This document shows, piece by piece, positions 1-7,478 of a DNA stretch of 18,858 bases. The position numbers and the translations under genes are program-made. Location of the stretch: the NCBI GenBank assembly GCA_030428825.1, contig JAUIEL010000041.1, positions 1 through 18,858 of the forward strand, read 5' to 3'. The notes below the pieces were generated by a model. It had not been told where the DNA came from, ran no database searches, and worked only from the letters and a program-made list of their open reading frames with translations. The first letter of the stretch is position 1, and each line of letters begins with the position of its first letter. The DNA comes from a bacterium. GTDB lineage: Bacteria; Planctomycetota; B15-G4; JADJEK01.

Positions 1-35
1 GGACGGATCGCGGCCCGGTGCCGCTGGAGACGTGA
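1..35 (+). CDS. C-terminal end of an upstream gene (partial)
   Basis: A reading frame enters from the left edge and ends with TGA at 33-35, giving a tail that reads TDRGPVPLET. The stop lies 2 bases before the ATG at 38, a spacing typical of this window, so the frame may be the end of an upstream gene in the same operon. Only about ten codons are visible and no family can be assigned. The reading could be chance. Confidence 0.3.
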   Translation, partial: TDRGPVPLET

Positions 36-37
36 CG

Positions 38-745
38 ATGATCCTGACCCGAGACCGGATCCTGGCGCACGCGGCCGGCACCCCGTTGGAGGTGCCGGCG
101 GGGACGATGCTGACGAGCCTGGCCCGTGAGGAGGCGGCCGCGCGCGGGATCACGATCGTGGAGGGGGGCGCGGCGGCGGCGTCCGACCGAGGCTGCGCGT
201 GCGGAGGGGACGGAGGGGGCGGCGCCTGCTCCTGCGCCGCTCCGACCGGCCGGGCGGCGAACTCCGGCGGCCCGGACTGGAGCGACCGGCTGTCGCGCCG
301 TCGCGGCGCGGACCCGTCGCTCTGGCGCCGGAGCGGCCCGTCCGGCGCGACGGCGCCGCCCGCCCCGTCCCCGCCGATCGAGTCGGCGCGCGAGGCGGAG
401 CGACGCGTCCTCGGGCCGCCGGACACGCACGTCGACGCCTGCACGATGGGCGGCGCCGGCGGCGTCTGCCGCGAGGACGTCGTCGTCGTGACCGCCGTCG
501 GCCGGAACCGCCCGCACGTCCTGGCCGAGCTCGCGACCGGGATCGCCGAGGTCGGCGGGGACATCCAGGAGATCTCGCAGCGGATCGTCGACGGCTGGTT
601 CCACACCATCCTGACCGTCGACATGAGCCGCGCGCCGGGGGCGTTCCCGGAGGCGAAGGCGGCGCTCGAGGGGTTGTCGCAGGACGACGACTACACCGTC
701 CGCGTCCAGCACGAGCGGGTCTTCCGCTACATGCACCGGATCTAG
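38..745 (+). CDS. ACT-domain protein (UPF0237-like) with N-terminal extension
   Basis: Residues 145-235 match the UPF0237/ACT_6 family: a VVVVTAVGRNRPHVL-type first strand, then ISQRIVDGWFHTIL, and the family-typical ending RVQHERVFRYMHRI. ACT domains bind small ligands, often amino acids. Family members are usually about 90 residues, but this protein is 235. Residues 1-45 contain a VPAGTMLTSLARE-like stretch that resembles a short N-terminal module I recall from bacterial-microcompartment-type proteins. Residues 53-66 hold a CxC-x8-CxC cluster in a Gly-rich run, followed by a Pro/Ala/Arg-rich linker and Cys 135 and 144. The ATG at 38 was chosen because GGAGA at 26-30 gives 7-base spacing; the GTG at 32 has almost no room for a ribosome site. 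The PFL/UPF0210 gene follows 10 bases downstream, the conserved partner of this family. The ACT assignment is strong; the function of the extension is unknown. Confidence 0.85.
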   Translation: MILTRDRILAHAAGTPLEVPAGTMLTSLAREEAAARGITIVEGGAAAASDRGCACGGDGGGGACSCAAPTGRAANSGGPDWSDRLSRRRGADPSLWRRSGPSGATAPPAPSPPIESAREAERRVLGPPDTHVDACTMGGAGGVCREDVVVVTAVGRNRPHVLAELATGIAEVGGDIQEISQRIVDGWFHTILTVDMSRAPGAFPEAKAALEGLSQDDDYTVRVQHERVFRYMHRI

Positions 746-755
746 AGGGAGAGCC

Positions 756-2120
756 GTGCCGTTCCACGAGCGTGAGATCCTCGAGACGATCCGGATGGTC
801 GATCTCGAGACCCTCGACATCCGGACCACCACGCTCGGGATCTCGCTGCGGGGCTCCGTCCGCTCGACCGTCCGGGCGACCGCCGACGCCGTCTACGAAC
901 GGATCACCTCCGCCGGCGAGAAGCTCGTCGAGACCGCGGCGTCGGTCGAGCGGGACTACGGCATCCCGATCGTGAACAAGCGGGTCGCGGTGACGCCGGT
1001 CGCGCTCCTCGCGGACGGGCTCGACTCGGACGACCTCGTGCCGATCGCCGAGGCGATGGACCGGGCGGGGAGCGAGATCGGGATCGACTACGCGGGGGGC
1101 TTCTCCGCGCTCGTCCACGGCGGGTTCACACGCGGGGACCGACGTCTGATCGGATCGATCCCGCGGGCGCTCGCGTCGACCGAGCGGGTCTGCGCCTCGG
1201 TGAACGTCGGCTCGACGCGCGCGGGCATCCACTTCGACGCGTGCGTCGAGATGGCGCGCGTCATCAAGGAGACCGCCGAGCTGACCGCGTCGACCGGCGG
1301 GCTCGGCTGCGCGAAGCTGGTCGTCTTCACGAACGCGGTCGAGGACAACCCGTTCATCGCCGGCGCGATGCACGGGGTCGGCATGCCGGACGAGGTGATC
1401 AACTGCGGCGTCTCCGGGCCGGGCGTCGTGAACGCCGTGCTCCGGCAGCTCGGCCGCGAGGCGTCGATCGACGCGGTCTGCGAGGAGATCAAGAAGACGG
1501 CGTTCAAGGTGACGCGGATGGGGGAGCTGATCGGGCGGGAGACGGCGAAGCGGCTCGGCGTCCCGTTCGGGATCGTCGACCTCTCGCTGGCGCCGACCCC
1601 CGCGCGCGGAGACTCGGTGGCGGACATCCTCGAGGAGATGGGGGTCGAGCGGGTCGGCGCCCCGGGGACGATCCTCTGCCTCGCGATGCTGAACGACGCG
1701 GTCAAGAAGGGGGGCGCGATGGCCGCCTCGCGCGTCGGAGGGCTCTCCGGCGCGTTCATCCCGGTCTCCGAGGACATGGGGATGGTCCGCGCGGCGGAGG
1801 AGGGGGCGCTCACGTACGAGAAGCTGGAGGCGATGACGTCGGTCTGCTCGGTCGGCATCGACATGGTCGCGATCCCGGGCGACACCTCGGTCGAGACGAT
1901 CGCCGCGATGCTCGGCGACGAGATGGCGATCGGGATGATCAACGACAAGACGACCGCGGTCCGGCTCCTCCCGCTCCCGGGCATGAAGGAGGGGGAGTCG
2001 GTCGACTGGGGCGGGCTGCTCGGCAAGGCGGTCGCGATGCCGGTGAGCCGGTTCCGCTCCGACGTGCTGGTCCGGCGCGGCGGCCGGGTCCCCCCTCCCC
2101 TGAACGGTCTGAAGAACTGA
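756..2120 (+). CDS. PFL family protein (UPF0210/DUF711)
   Basis: The 454-residue product matches the UPF0210/DUF711 family along its whole length and at the usual size. Recognisable stretches are IVNKRVAVTP, YAGGFSALVHGG, ASVNVGSTRAGI, GCAKLVVFTNAVEDNPF, INCGVSGPGVV, and the late GIDMVAIPGDT and GMINDKTTAVRLLPLPG. The family is named for a barrel fold resembling pyruvate-formate lyase and other glycyl-radical enzymes, but I see no glycyl-radical loop and the reaction is unknown. It is usually encoded directly after an ACT protein, as here, so the ACT protein is probably its regulatory partner. The GTG start is preceded by AGAGGGAGAG at 744-753. An ATG-started version would be shorter and lose conserved sequence. 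Confidence 0.93.
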   Translation: MPFHEREILETIRMVDLETLDIRTTTLGISLRGSVRSTVRATADAVYERITSAGEKLVETAASVERDYGIPIVNKRVAVTPVALLADGLDSDDLVPIAEAMDRAGSEIGIDYAGGFSALVHGGFTRGDRRLIGSIPRALASTERVCASVNVGSTRAGIHFDACVEMARVIKETAELTASTGGLGCAKLVVFTNAVEDNPFIAGAMHGVGMPDEVINCGVSGPGVVNAVLRQLGREASIDAVCEEIKKTAFKVTRMGELIGRETAKRLGVPFGIVDLSLAPTPARGDSVADILEEMGVERVGAPGTILCLAMLNDAVKKGGAMAASRVGGLSGAFIPVSEDMGMVRAAEEGALTYEKLEAMTSVCSVGIDMVAIPGDTSVETIAAMLGDEMAIGMINDKTTAVRLLPLPGMKEGESVDWGGLLGKAVAMPVSRFRSDVLVRRGGRVPPPLNGLKN

Positions 2121-2130
2121 GCGAGGCCCC

Positions 2131-2637
2131 ATGAGTCGCCCCTCCCCCCTGAAGCGGATCGTCGTCGCGCTGCTCGCGATCGTCGCCGCCGTCGTCGCCT
2201 GGGTCCGCGAACAGCAGGGCGGCGGCGCGACGGCGCCGACGTCGCCGCCGGTCGCGACGGCGCCGGGCGGGGCGTCCCGCGCGCCGGCGCGGGAGGACGG
2301 CCTCGTCCCCGGCGAGGCGGAGATCGTCGCCGCGTACGAGGCCGGCCGGGGAGGGGTCTGGGTCGAGAGCGCGGCGAGGGTCTACCGCGTCCTCCCGGAC
2401 GACCGCGAAGGGGTGCCGCACCAGCGGTTCCTGGTGCGGCTCACGAACGGGCTCTCCGTGAAGATCTCGCACAACATCGACCTCGCGCGACGCATCGAGG
2501 TCGAGGTGGGCGACGTGGTTCGCTTCCGCGGCCGCTACGAGGCGAACGACCTCGGCGGGGTCGTCCACTGGACGCACCACGACCCGCGCGGCGGACCGGG
2601 CGGGTGGCTGGAGAACCGGGGCCGGAGGGTCGAGTGA
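2131..2637 (+). CDS. DUF3465 family protein, membrane-anchored
   Basis: The 168-residue product has a hydrophobic segment at about residues 8-25 (an uncleaved signal anchor or signal peptide), a Pro/Ala/Gly-rich linker to about residue 55, and a C-terminal DUF3465 domain. Signature stretches are HQRFLVRLTNG, ISHNIDLARRIEVEVGD, VRFRGRYEAND and GGVVHWTHHDPRG. The domain resembles a small beta-barrel, nucleic-acid-binding-like fold, but no activity is established that I know of. The topology suggests the domain lies in the periplasm. The ATG is 10 bases after the PFL stop with only a weak GAGG upstream. Its stop overlaps the PPK2 start by one base (TGATG), so the two genes are probably translationally coupled. 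Confidence 0.82.
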   Translation: MSRPSPLKRIVVALLAIVAAVVAWVREQQGGGATAPTSPPVATAPGGASRAPAREDGLVPGEAEIVAAYEAGRGGVWVESAARVYRVLPDDREGVPHQRFLVRLTNGLSVKISHNIDLARRIEVEVGDVVRFRGRYEANDLGGVVHWTHHDPRGGPGGWLENRGRRVE

Positions 2638-3518
2638 TGTTCGAGTCGTATCCCGATTCGCCGTATCGCGTGCCGTTCAACGGGTCGTTCCGAATCGAGG
2701 ACTTCGACCACGACCCGCCGAAGGACGCGCCGCACGAGGACCGTTGCGACGAGGCGCTCCGCGACCTGATCCCCGAGCTCGCGGACCTCCAGCGGCGGTT
2801 CTACGCGCATGACCGTCACAGCCTCCTGCTGGTCTTCCAGGCGCTCGACGCGGCGGGGAAGGACGGGACGATCCGCGCGGTGATGAGCGGGATCAACCCG
2901 GCCGGCTGCCAGGTGAGTTCGTTCAAGCAACCGTCGAAGGAGGAGCTCGACCACGACTTCCTCTGGCGCACGACCTGCCGCCTCCCCGAGCGCGGCCGCA
3001 TCGGCGTCTTCAACCGGAGCTACTACGAGGAGGTCCTCGTGGTCCGCGTCCACCCGGAGTATCTCCGGGGGCAGCAGCTCCCCGAGGGGTACGACCCGGA
3101 GGCGATCTGGGCCGAGCGGTTCGAGTCGATCCGCGACCACGAGAAGCACCTCGCGCGGAACGGCACGCTGATCCTGAAGTTCTTCCTGAACGTCTCGAAG
3201 AAGAAGCAGAAGAAGCGGTTCCTCGCGCGGATCGATGAGCCGGAGAAGAACTGGAAGTTCTCGGTCGGCGACGTGACGGAGCGGGGGCACTGGGCGAGCT
3301 ATCGGCGGGCGTACGAGGACGCGCTTCGGGCGACGTCGAGGTCGTGGGCGCCGTGGTACGCGATCCCCGCCGACGAGAAGTCGTACATGCGCCTCACCGT
3401 GGCGCGGATCGTGACCGACACCCTGCGGACCCTGCAGCCGAGCTACCCCGAACTCTCCGAGGCGGACCGCGCGCGGCTCGCCGAGATGCGCGCGCTCCTC
3501 GAGGGCGAGGACGACTGA
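2637..3518 (+). CDS. ppk2: Polyphosphate kinase 2 family (PPK2)
   Basis: PPK2 enzymes transfer phosphate between polyphosphate and nucleotides in the cytoplasm. The 293-residue product has a Walker A-like loop DAAGKDGT at residues 71-78, the following MSGINPAGCQV and FKQPSKEELDHDFLWR segments, and the Walker B region GVFNRSYYEEVLVVRVHP at about 123-140. The lid is basic (KFFLNVSKKKQKKRF, about 181-195). This pattern looks closest to class III PPK2, which can phosphorylate AMP and ADP with polyphosphate; the class assignment is inference. The ATG at 2637 was chosen over an upstream GTG at 2604 because GGAGGG at 2624-2629 is well spaced and the family's N-terminus fits. The ALDH gene follows 6 bases after its stop. 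Confidence 0.93.
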   Translation: MFESYPDSPYRVPFNGSFRIEDFDHDPPKDAPHEDRCDEALRDLIPELADLQRRFYAHDRHSLLLVFQALDAAGKDGTIRAVMSGINPAGCQVSSFKQPSKEELDHDFLWRTTCRLPERGRIGVFNRSYYEEVLVVRVHPEYLRGQQLPEGYDPEAIWAERFESIRDHEKHLARNGTLILKFFLNVSKKKQKKRFLARIDEPEKNWKFSVGDVTERGHWASYRRAYEDALRATSRSWAPWYAIPADEKSYMRLTVARIVTDTLRTLQPSYPELSEADRARLAEMRALLEGEDD

Positions 3519-3524
3519 GCGGCG

Positions 3525-4901
3525 GTGACGGACGTCGTCGCGCCGACCGTCGCCGCGCTCCGCCGGACGTTCGAGTCCGGCCGGACGCGTCCGGTCGCGT
3601 GGCGACGGGCGCAGCTCGAGGCCCTCGGCCGCCTCCTCGTCGAACGGGAGTCCGCGCTGCTCGACGCGCTCGCGTCCGACCTCGGCAAGAGCGCGGTCGA
3701 GGCGTGGGCGACCGAGCTCGGGCTCGTCCGGGCGGAGTGCGCCCACGCGCGGCGTCGCGTCGCCCGGTGGGCCCGGCCCGACCGGGTCGCCCCGTCCCTC
3801 CTCCAGCTCCCCGGGACCGCGCGCGTCGAGCCGTCGCCGCGCGGCGTGATCCTGATCCTCGCCCCGTGGAACTACCCGCTGAACCTGACGCTCGCGCCGC
3901 TGGTCGGCGCGCTGGCGGCCGGCAACTGCGTCGCGCTGAAGCCGTCGGAGCGCGCGCCGCGGACGTCGGAGGTCCTCGCGCGGACGTTGCCGGAGTTCGT
4001 CGACGCCGACGCCGTACGGGTGGTCGAGGGGGACGCGCGGACCGCCGCCGCGCTCGTCGACGCCCCGTTCGACCTCGTCTTCTTCACCGGCGGCGCGACG
4101 GTCGGCCGCGAGGTCGCGGTCGCCGCGGCGCGCCGGCTCGTCCCGGTCGTGCTGGAGCTCGGCGGGAAGTCTCCGTGCGTCGTGCTCGACGACGCCGACC
4201 TCGAGACCGCGGCGCGCCGCGTCGCGTGGGGGAAGGTCGTGAACGCGGGGCAGACCTGCGTCGCGCCGGACCACGTCCTGGTCGCGCGCGGGCGCGAGGC
4301 GGAGCTCGTCGACCGGCTCGCCGCCGCGGTCGCCGCCCTGCTCGGCGAGGACCCCGCCGCGTCGCCGGACTACGGGAGGATCGTCGACGCGCGCCACCAC
4401 GCGCGGCTCGTCCGGTTCCTCGGGGACGGGGAGGCGGCGTGCGGCGGCGGCCACGACGAGGCGGCGCTCCACATCGATCCGACCGTCCTGACGAACGTGG
4501 CGCCCGACGCTCCGGTGACGCGGGAGGAGATCTTCGGCCCGATCCTCCCCGTCCTCCCGGTCGACGGCGAGGAGGAGGCGATCGCGCGTGTCGCCGCCGC
4601 CCCCGCGCCGCTGGCGCTCTACGTCTTCACGCGTTCGGCCGCGGCCGCGCGCCGGGTCCTCGATCGGACCGCGTCCGGAGGGGCCGCGGTGAACGACGTG
4701 CTGCTCCACCTCGCGAACCCGCGGCTCCCGTTCGGAGGGGTCGGCGGGAGCGGGTACGGCGCGTACCACGGCCGGGCCGGGTTCGACGCGTTCTCGCACC
4801 GGCGGAGCGTGCTGGCGAGGGGGACGCGGATCGATCCGGCGGTGCGGTATCCGCCGTACGGACGGTGGAAGCGGTGGTGGATCGAGCGGTTGATCCGGTG
4901 A
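3525..4901 (+). CDS. Aldehyde dehydrogenase, class 3 type
   Basis: This is a 458-residue NAD(P)-dependent aldehyde dehydrogenase. Visible catalytic features are APWNYP with Asn116, ALKPSE with the cofactor-binding Lys139, FFTGGATVGRE, the general base Glu211 in LELGGKSP, and the nucleophile Cys245 in NAGQTCVAPD. EEIFGPILPV and PFGGVGGSGYGAYHG lie further on. The length (near 450) and the C-terminal YPPYGRWKRWW segment, which resembles the tail of class 3 fatty-aldehyde-type enzymes, favour long-chain or aromatic aldehydes, but the substrate cannot be read from sequence. The GTG start is 6 bases after the PPK2 stop and has a weak ribosome site. It is the last gene of the plus-strand cluster before a 277-base spacer. 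Confidence 0.93.
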   Translation: MTDVVAPTVAALRRTFESGRTRPVAWRRAQLEALGRLLVERESALLDALASDLGKSAVEAWATELGLVRAECAHARRRVARWARPDRVAPSLLQLPGTARVEPSPRGVILILAPWNYPLNLTLAPLVGALAAGNCVALKPSERAPRTSEVLARTLPEFVDADAVRVVEGDARTAAALVDAPFDLVFFTGGATVGREVAVAAARRLVPVVLELGGKSPCVVLDDADLETAARRVAWGKVVNAGQTCVAPDHVLVARGREAELVDRLAAAVAALLGEDPAASPDYGRIVDARHHARLVRFLGDGEAACGGGHDEAALHIDPTVLTNVAPDAPVTREEIFGPILPVLPVDGEEEAIARVAAAPAPLALYVFTRSAAAARRVLDRTASGGAAVNDVLLHLANPRLPFGGVGGSGYGAYHGRAGFDAFSHRRSVLARGTRIDPAVRYPPYGRWKRWWIERLIR

Positions 4902-5026
4902 GGGAGGGAGAGGAGGGGAAGGTCGATCTGGTTCGTGCCCGGGGTCGGTGTCGTTCCGTTCGCGAAGACGGGGAGTCGGACACCGGGCGACCGACGGCAC
5001 GATCCGGACCCGGGACCTCGATGCCG

Positions 5027-5084
5027 GTCCTCGGTCCCCGACTCGAGGACGACGCGCGCGAGCCGATCTCGCGGATGAGATCGG
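5027..5084. repeat. Two small inverted repeats in the ALDH-sigma spacer
   Basis: The 277-base spacer 4902-5178 holds no convincing gene. It has two perfect small stems: GTCCTCG (5027-5033) pairs with CGAGGAC (5044-5050) across 10 bases, and CCGATCTC (5063-5070) pairs with GAGATCGG (5077-5084) across 6 bases. Neither is followed by a T-run, so they are not classical intrinsic terminators. They could aid Rho-dependent termination after the ALDH gene or serve as operator sites for the sigma gene. Confidence 0.4.
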
Positions 5085-5131
5085 GCACGGGCACGGATTC
5101 AGCCCCGATCCCACGCCGACGACATTCTCCG

Positions 5132-5156
5132 GGAACGCCCCTGGACCCGTCCGGTC
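5132..5156 (+). promoter_or_regulatory. Candidate ECF-type promoter for the sigma gene
   Basis: GGAAC at 5132-5136 is followed after 15 bases by CGGTC at 5152-5156. This resembles the GGAAC / CGTC-like pattern of many self-activating ECF sigma promoters, and the start codon lies 22 bases downstream. The match is short and the DNA is GC-rich, so chance is a real alternative. Confidence 0.25.
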
Positions 5157-5178
5157 CTCCTCCTGAGAATCGAAATCC

Positions 5179-5817
5179 GTGAGCCGCTTCGCGAACCAGG
5201 ACGACCCGGACCTCGTCGCGCTCGCCCGGTCGGGAGACCGCGCGGCGTTCGGGGAGCTGGTCCGCCGCCACCAGGACGCCGTGTTCCGGGTGGTCGTGCG
5301 GACGAGCCGGGTCGACCGGGACCGGGCGGAGGATCTCGCCCAGGAGACGTTCCTCCGCGCCTACCAGGCGCTCGATCGCTTCCGGGGGGACGCTCCGTTC
5401 CGGCACTGGCTCTTCCGCATCGCGACGAACCTCACGATCAACCGGGTGACCACGGTGGCCGCCCGGACCGAGAGACGAGCGATCTCCCTGGACGAGCCCC
5501 TGCGAGCGATGGACGGCGAACGGACGATCGAGCCGACCGACGGGCGGGCCGAGGCCCCGGACGCCCGCCTGGAGCGGGGTGAGCTGCGGAGCGCGCTCGC
5601 GAAGGCCCTCGATCGGCTGCCCGAGGAGTTCCGCGCGGCGGTCGTCCTGCGCGACGTCGAGGGGCTCGAGTACGACTCGATCGCGGCGATCCTCGAGGTG
5701 CCGATCGGCACGGTCCGTTCCCGCCTGCATCGCGGCCGGGAGGCGCTCCGCGAGATCGTCACCCGCATCTACGGAGTGCCGGCCCTCGAGACCGGCTCCG
5801 ACGGAGGGGTCCGATGA
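5179..5817 (+). CDS. ECF-family RNA polymerase sigma factor (first system)
   Basis: The 212-residue protein is an extracytoplasmic-function sigma factor. Region 2 occupies about residues 8-95, with LARSGDRAAFGELVRRHQDAVFR, then DRAEDLAQETFLRAYQAL and FRHWLFRIATNLTINR, which binds and melts the -10 region. A variable acidic linker follows (about 96-135). Region 4 (about 136-200) holds LPEEFRAAVVLRDVEGLEY and the helix-turn-helix IAAILEVPIGTVRSRLHRGR for -35 recognition. The GTG start lacks a clear ribosome site, but the N-terminus fits the family and no better start lies near. The stop overlaps the anti-sigma start in ATGA, indicating coupled translation and stoichiometric production. Confidence 0.94.
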   Translation: MSRFANQDDPDLVALARSGDRAAFGELVRRHQDAVFRVVVRTSRVDRDRAEDLAQETFLRAYQALDRFRGDAPFRHWLFRIATNLTINRVTTVAARTERRAISLDEPLRAMDGERTIEPTDGRAEAPDARLERGELRSALAKALDRLPEEFRAAVVLRDVEGLEYDSIAAILEVPIGTVRSRLHRGREALREIVTRIYGVPALETGSDGGVR

Positions 5818-7478
5818 GCCGATCGGCCGACGACCTCGCGCGCCTTCACGACCTGATCGACGGCCGTCTCCCGCCGGACGAGGCCCGCGCGCTCGAGGCG
5901 CGTATCGCCGCCGACGAGCGGCTCCGCCGGCGGTACGGCGAGCTGCAGCTCGTGGTCTCCGGTCTCGCGGAGTTCGCGGAGGAGCGGGCGCCGTCCGACT
6001 TCGCCGACCGCGTCCTGGCGGCCGTCGACGAGAAGGCGGGGGAGGGCGGGCCGTCTCCCGAGGCCGCGGCCCGGCCGTGGGCGCTCCGCCTGGTCGGCCG
6101 CTCGAGCGCGGTCGCGGCGGCGTGCGCCGCGGTGTTGACCGTCGGGATCCTCCTCTCCTCGCGCGACGGCGCGCTCGCTCCGCGCGGGGCGGCGGTCGAC
6201 GACGAGGCGCCGTTCGTCGGACTCGCCGACAAGAGCGCGCCGAACCGGGAGAAGGGCGACGCGTGGACGCAGGGGGACGGGCGGCTCGGGCGGCTCGGCG
6301 AGGAGGCGGACCGGTACGAGAAGAACGCCCGCGACGCCGCCGGCGAACGGCGCCGGCGGGACGAGGAGTCGGCGACGAGTCCGGAGCGGCGGCGGCGCGA
6401 CCGGGAAGAGGTCGCGAAGGCCGAGCGCCCGGTTCCGCCGCTGCGATCGGAGCTCGAGGAGGGTCGGGACGCGGGGGCGGCGTCGGCGGAGGACGCCCTC
6501 GAACGCGCGGCCCGCGTCGTGTTGAAGGGGGCGCCACCGACGCCGACGACGGCGCACGCGGAGGAGGACGGCGGCGAGGCCGAGGCCGAGGCCGAGGCCG
6601 AGAGGCTCGGCGACGACGCGGACGACCGGACCGAGCGGACCGTGCGGCAGGTGCTGCGCGAGCTGCCGCGCCCGAGCGAGCCGGCGCCTCCCGCCGCGGA
6701 GGCGACCGACGCGGCCGATGCGACCGACGCGGCCGGGGCGGCAGAAGGTTCCGCCGCGTCGGAGGCCGACCGGGAGTCGGCGGGGATCGACGAGGTCCTC
6801 CGCCGCCTGCGGGGCGCGAGGGCGGCCGGCGAGGCCGAGGTGTCCGCCGCCGGCGGGGCGTCGCCGACGATCGTCCGATTCGTCCCGATCGCGGGGTTCG
6901 CCGGCCGGGCGTACGGGAACGTCGACGAGGGGCCGAGCGCGGAATGGGACCGCCTGCTCCTCGGCGTCGGTCACGACGCGCGGCCGCTCGAGTCGCTGGC
7001 GGAGCACCTCCCCGCGTCCGAGCGGGCGGAAGCGGCGGCGCGGCTCCGCGCCGACGCCGGCGACCGCATCCGGCTGGTCGAGGTCGACGCCGGGGACCTC
7101 CCGCGCCTGGTCGCGAACGCGACGTCGCTCGGCCTCCTCGCGGACGGGCTCGTGGGCTCGGTTCCGGCGACCGAGTCGGGGGCGATCACGTCCGGCGGGT
7201 CGGCGTTCCTGACCGGCGTCGCCCGTTCGACCGGTCCGACCGGTCCGACCGGTCCGGCGGGTCCGGCCGGTCCGACCGGTGCGGCGGGTCCGACCGGTCC
7301 CGGCGACGCGGTGCCGGATCCGGCGGAGGCGAAGGCGAAGCGGAAGTCGGGCCCGGCGTCCGGCCCCGGATCGGAGTCCGGTCCGGCGCGCGGGGCGAAG
7401 GAGGCGGCGGACGACGTCGGACCGTCGACCGGCGCGGGCGCCCGGGTCGTCCTGATCCTCGTGCGGGAGCGGCCGTGA
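5814..7478 (+). CDS. Membrane anti-sigma factor with collagen-like tract
   Basis: The 554-residue protein starts with an anti-sigma N-domain (about residues 1-75) of the form LARLHDLIDGRLPPDEA followed by RLRRRYGELQ and FADRVLAAVDEK, predicted to hold the sigma factor in the cytoplasm. It lacks the HxxxCxxC zinc motif. A single membrane segment lies at about 97-115. The remainder should be extracytoplasmic. Residues 116-345 are charged, low-complexity sequence, including a run of alternating Glu-Ala at 255-263. Residues 350-450 look like a folded domain. Residues 474-497 are eight Gly-X-Y triplets (collagen-like). A basic/Gly-Pro stretch follows, and a final strand ARVVLILVRE closes the protein. 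It overlaps the upstream sigma gene by 4 bases and the downstream sir2 by 4 (GTGA). The anti-sigma role is inferred from position and the N-domain; the ligand is unknown. Confidence 0.82.
   Translation: MSRSADDLARLHDLIDGRLPPDEARALEARIAADERLRRRYGELQLVVSGLAEFAEERAPSDFADRVLAAVDEKAGEGGPSPEAAARPWALRLVGRSSAVAAACAAVLTVGILLSSRDGALAPRGAAVDDEAPFVGLADKSAPNREKGDAWTQGDGRLGRLGEEADRYEKNARDAAGERRRRDEESATSPERRRRDREEVAKAERPVPPLRSELEEGRDAGAASAEDALERAARVVLKGAPPTPTTAHAEEDGGEAEAEAEAERLGDDADDRTERTVRQVLRELPRPSEPAPPAAEATDAADATDAAGAAEGSAASEADRESAGIDEVLRRLRGARAAGEAEVSAAGGASPTIVRFVPIAGFAGRAYGNVDEGPSAEWDRLLLGVGHDARPLESLAEHLPASERAEAAARLRADAGDRIRLVEVDAGDLPRLVANATSLGLLADGLVGSVPATESGAITSGGSAFLTGVARSTGPTGPTGPAGPAGPTGAAGPTGPGDAVPDPAEAKAKRKSGPASGPGSESGPARGAKEAADDVGPSTGAGARVVLILVRERP
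7233..7304 (+). repeat. Collagen-like Gly-X-Y coding repeat
   Basis: Eight consecutive triplet-of-codon units encode Gly-X-Y with X mostly Pro and Y mostly Thr or Ala (residues 474-497 of the anti-sigma protein). The DNA is a near-perfect 9-base repeat based on GGTCCGACC, so slippage could change its length. The opposite strand also reads as Gly-Pro-Val repeats because the unit is partly self-complementary. Confidence 0.9.

Noticed and set aside
150..2132. Long open frame on the minus strand opposite the ACT and PFL genes
   Set aside because: It is Arg/Asp/Pro-rich with no family-like sequence, and the plus-strand genes here are recognised families. Long antisense frames are expected at this GC content.
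4948..5166. Small open frame in the spacer before the first sigma gene
   Set aside because: It has no ribosome site, biased Arg/Gly/Ser composition and no recognisable features.
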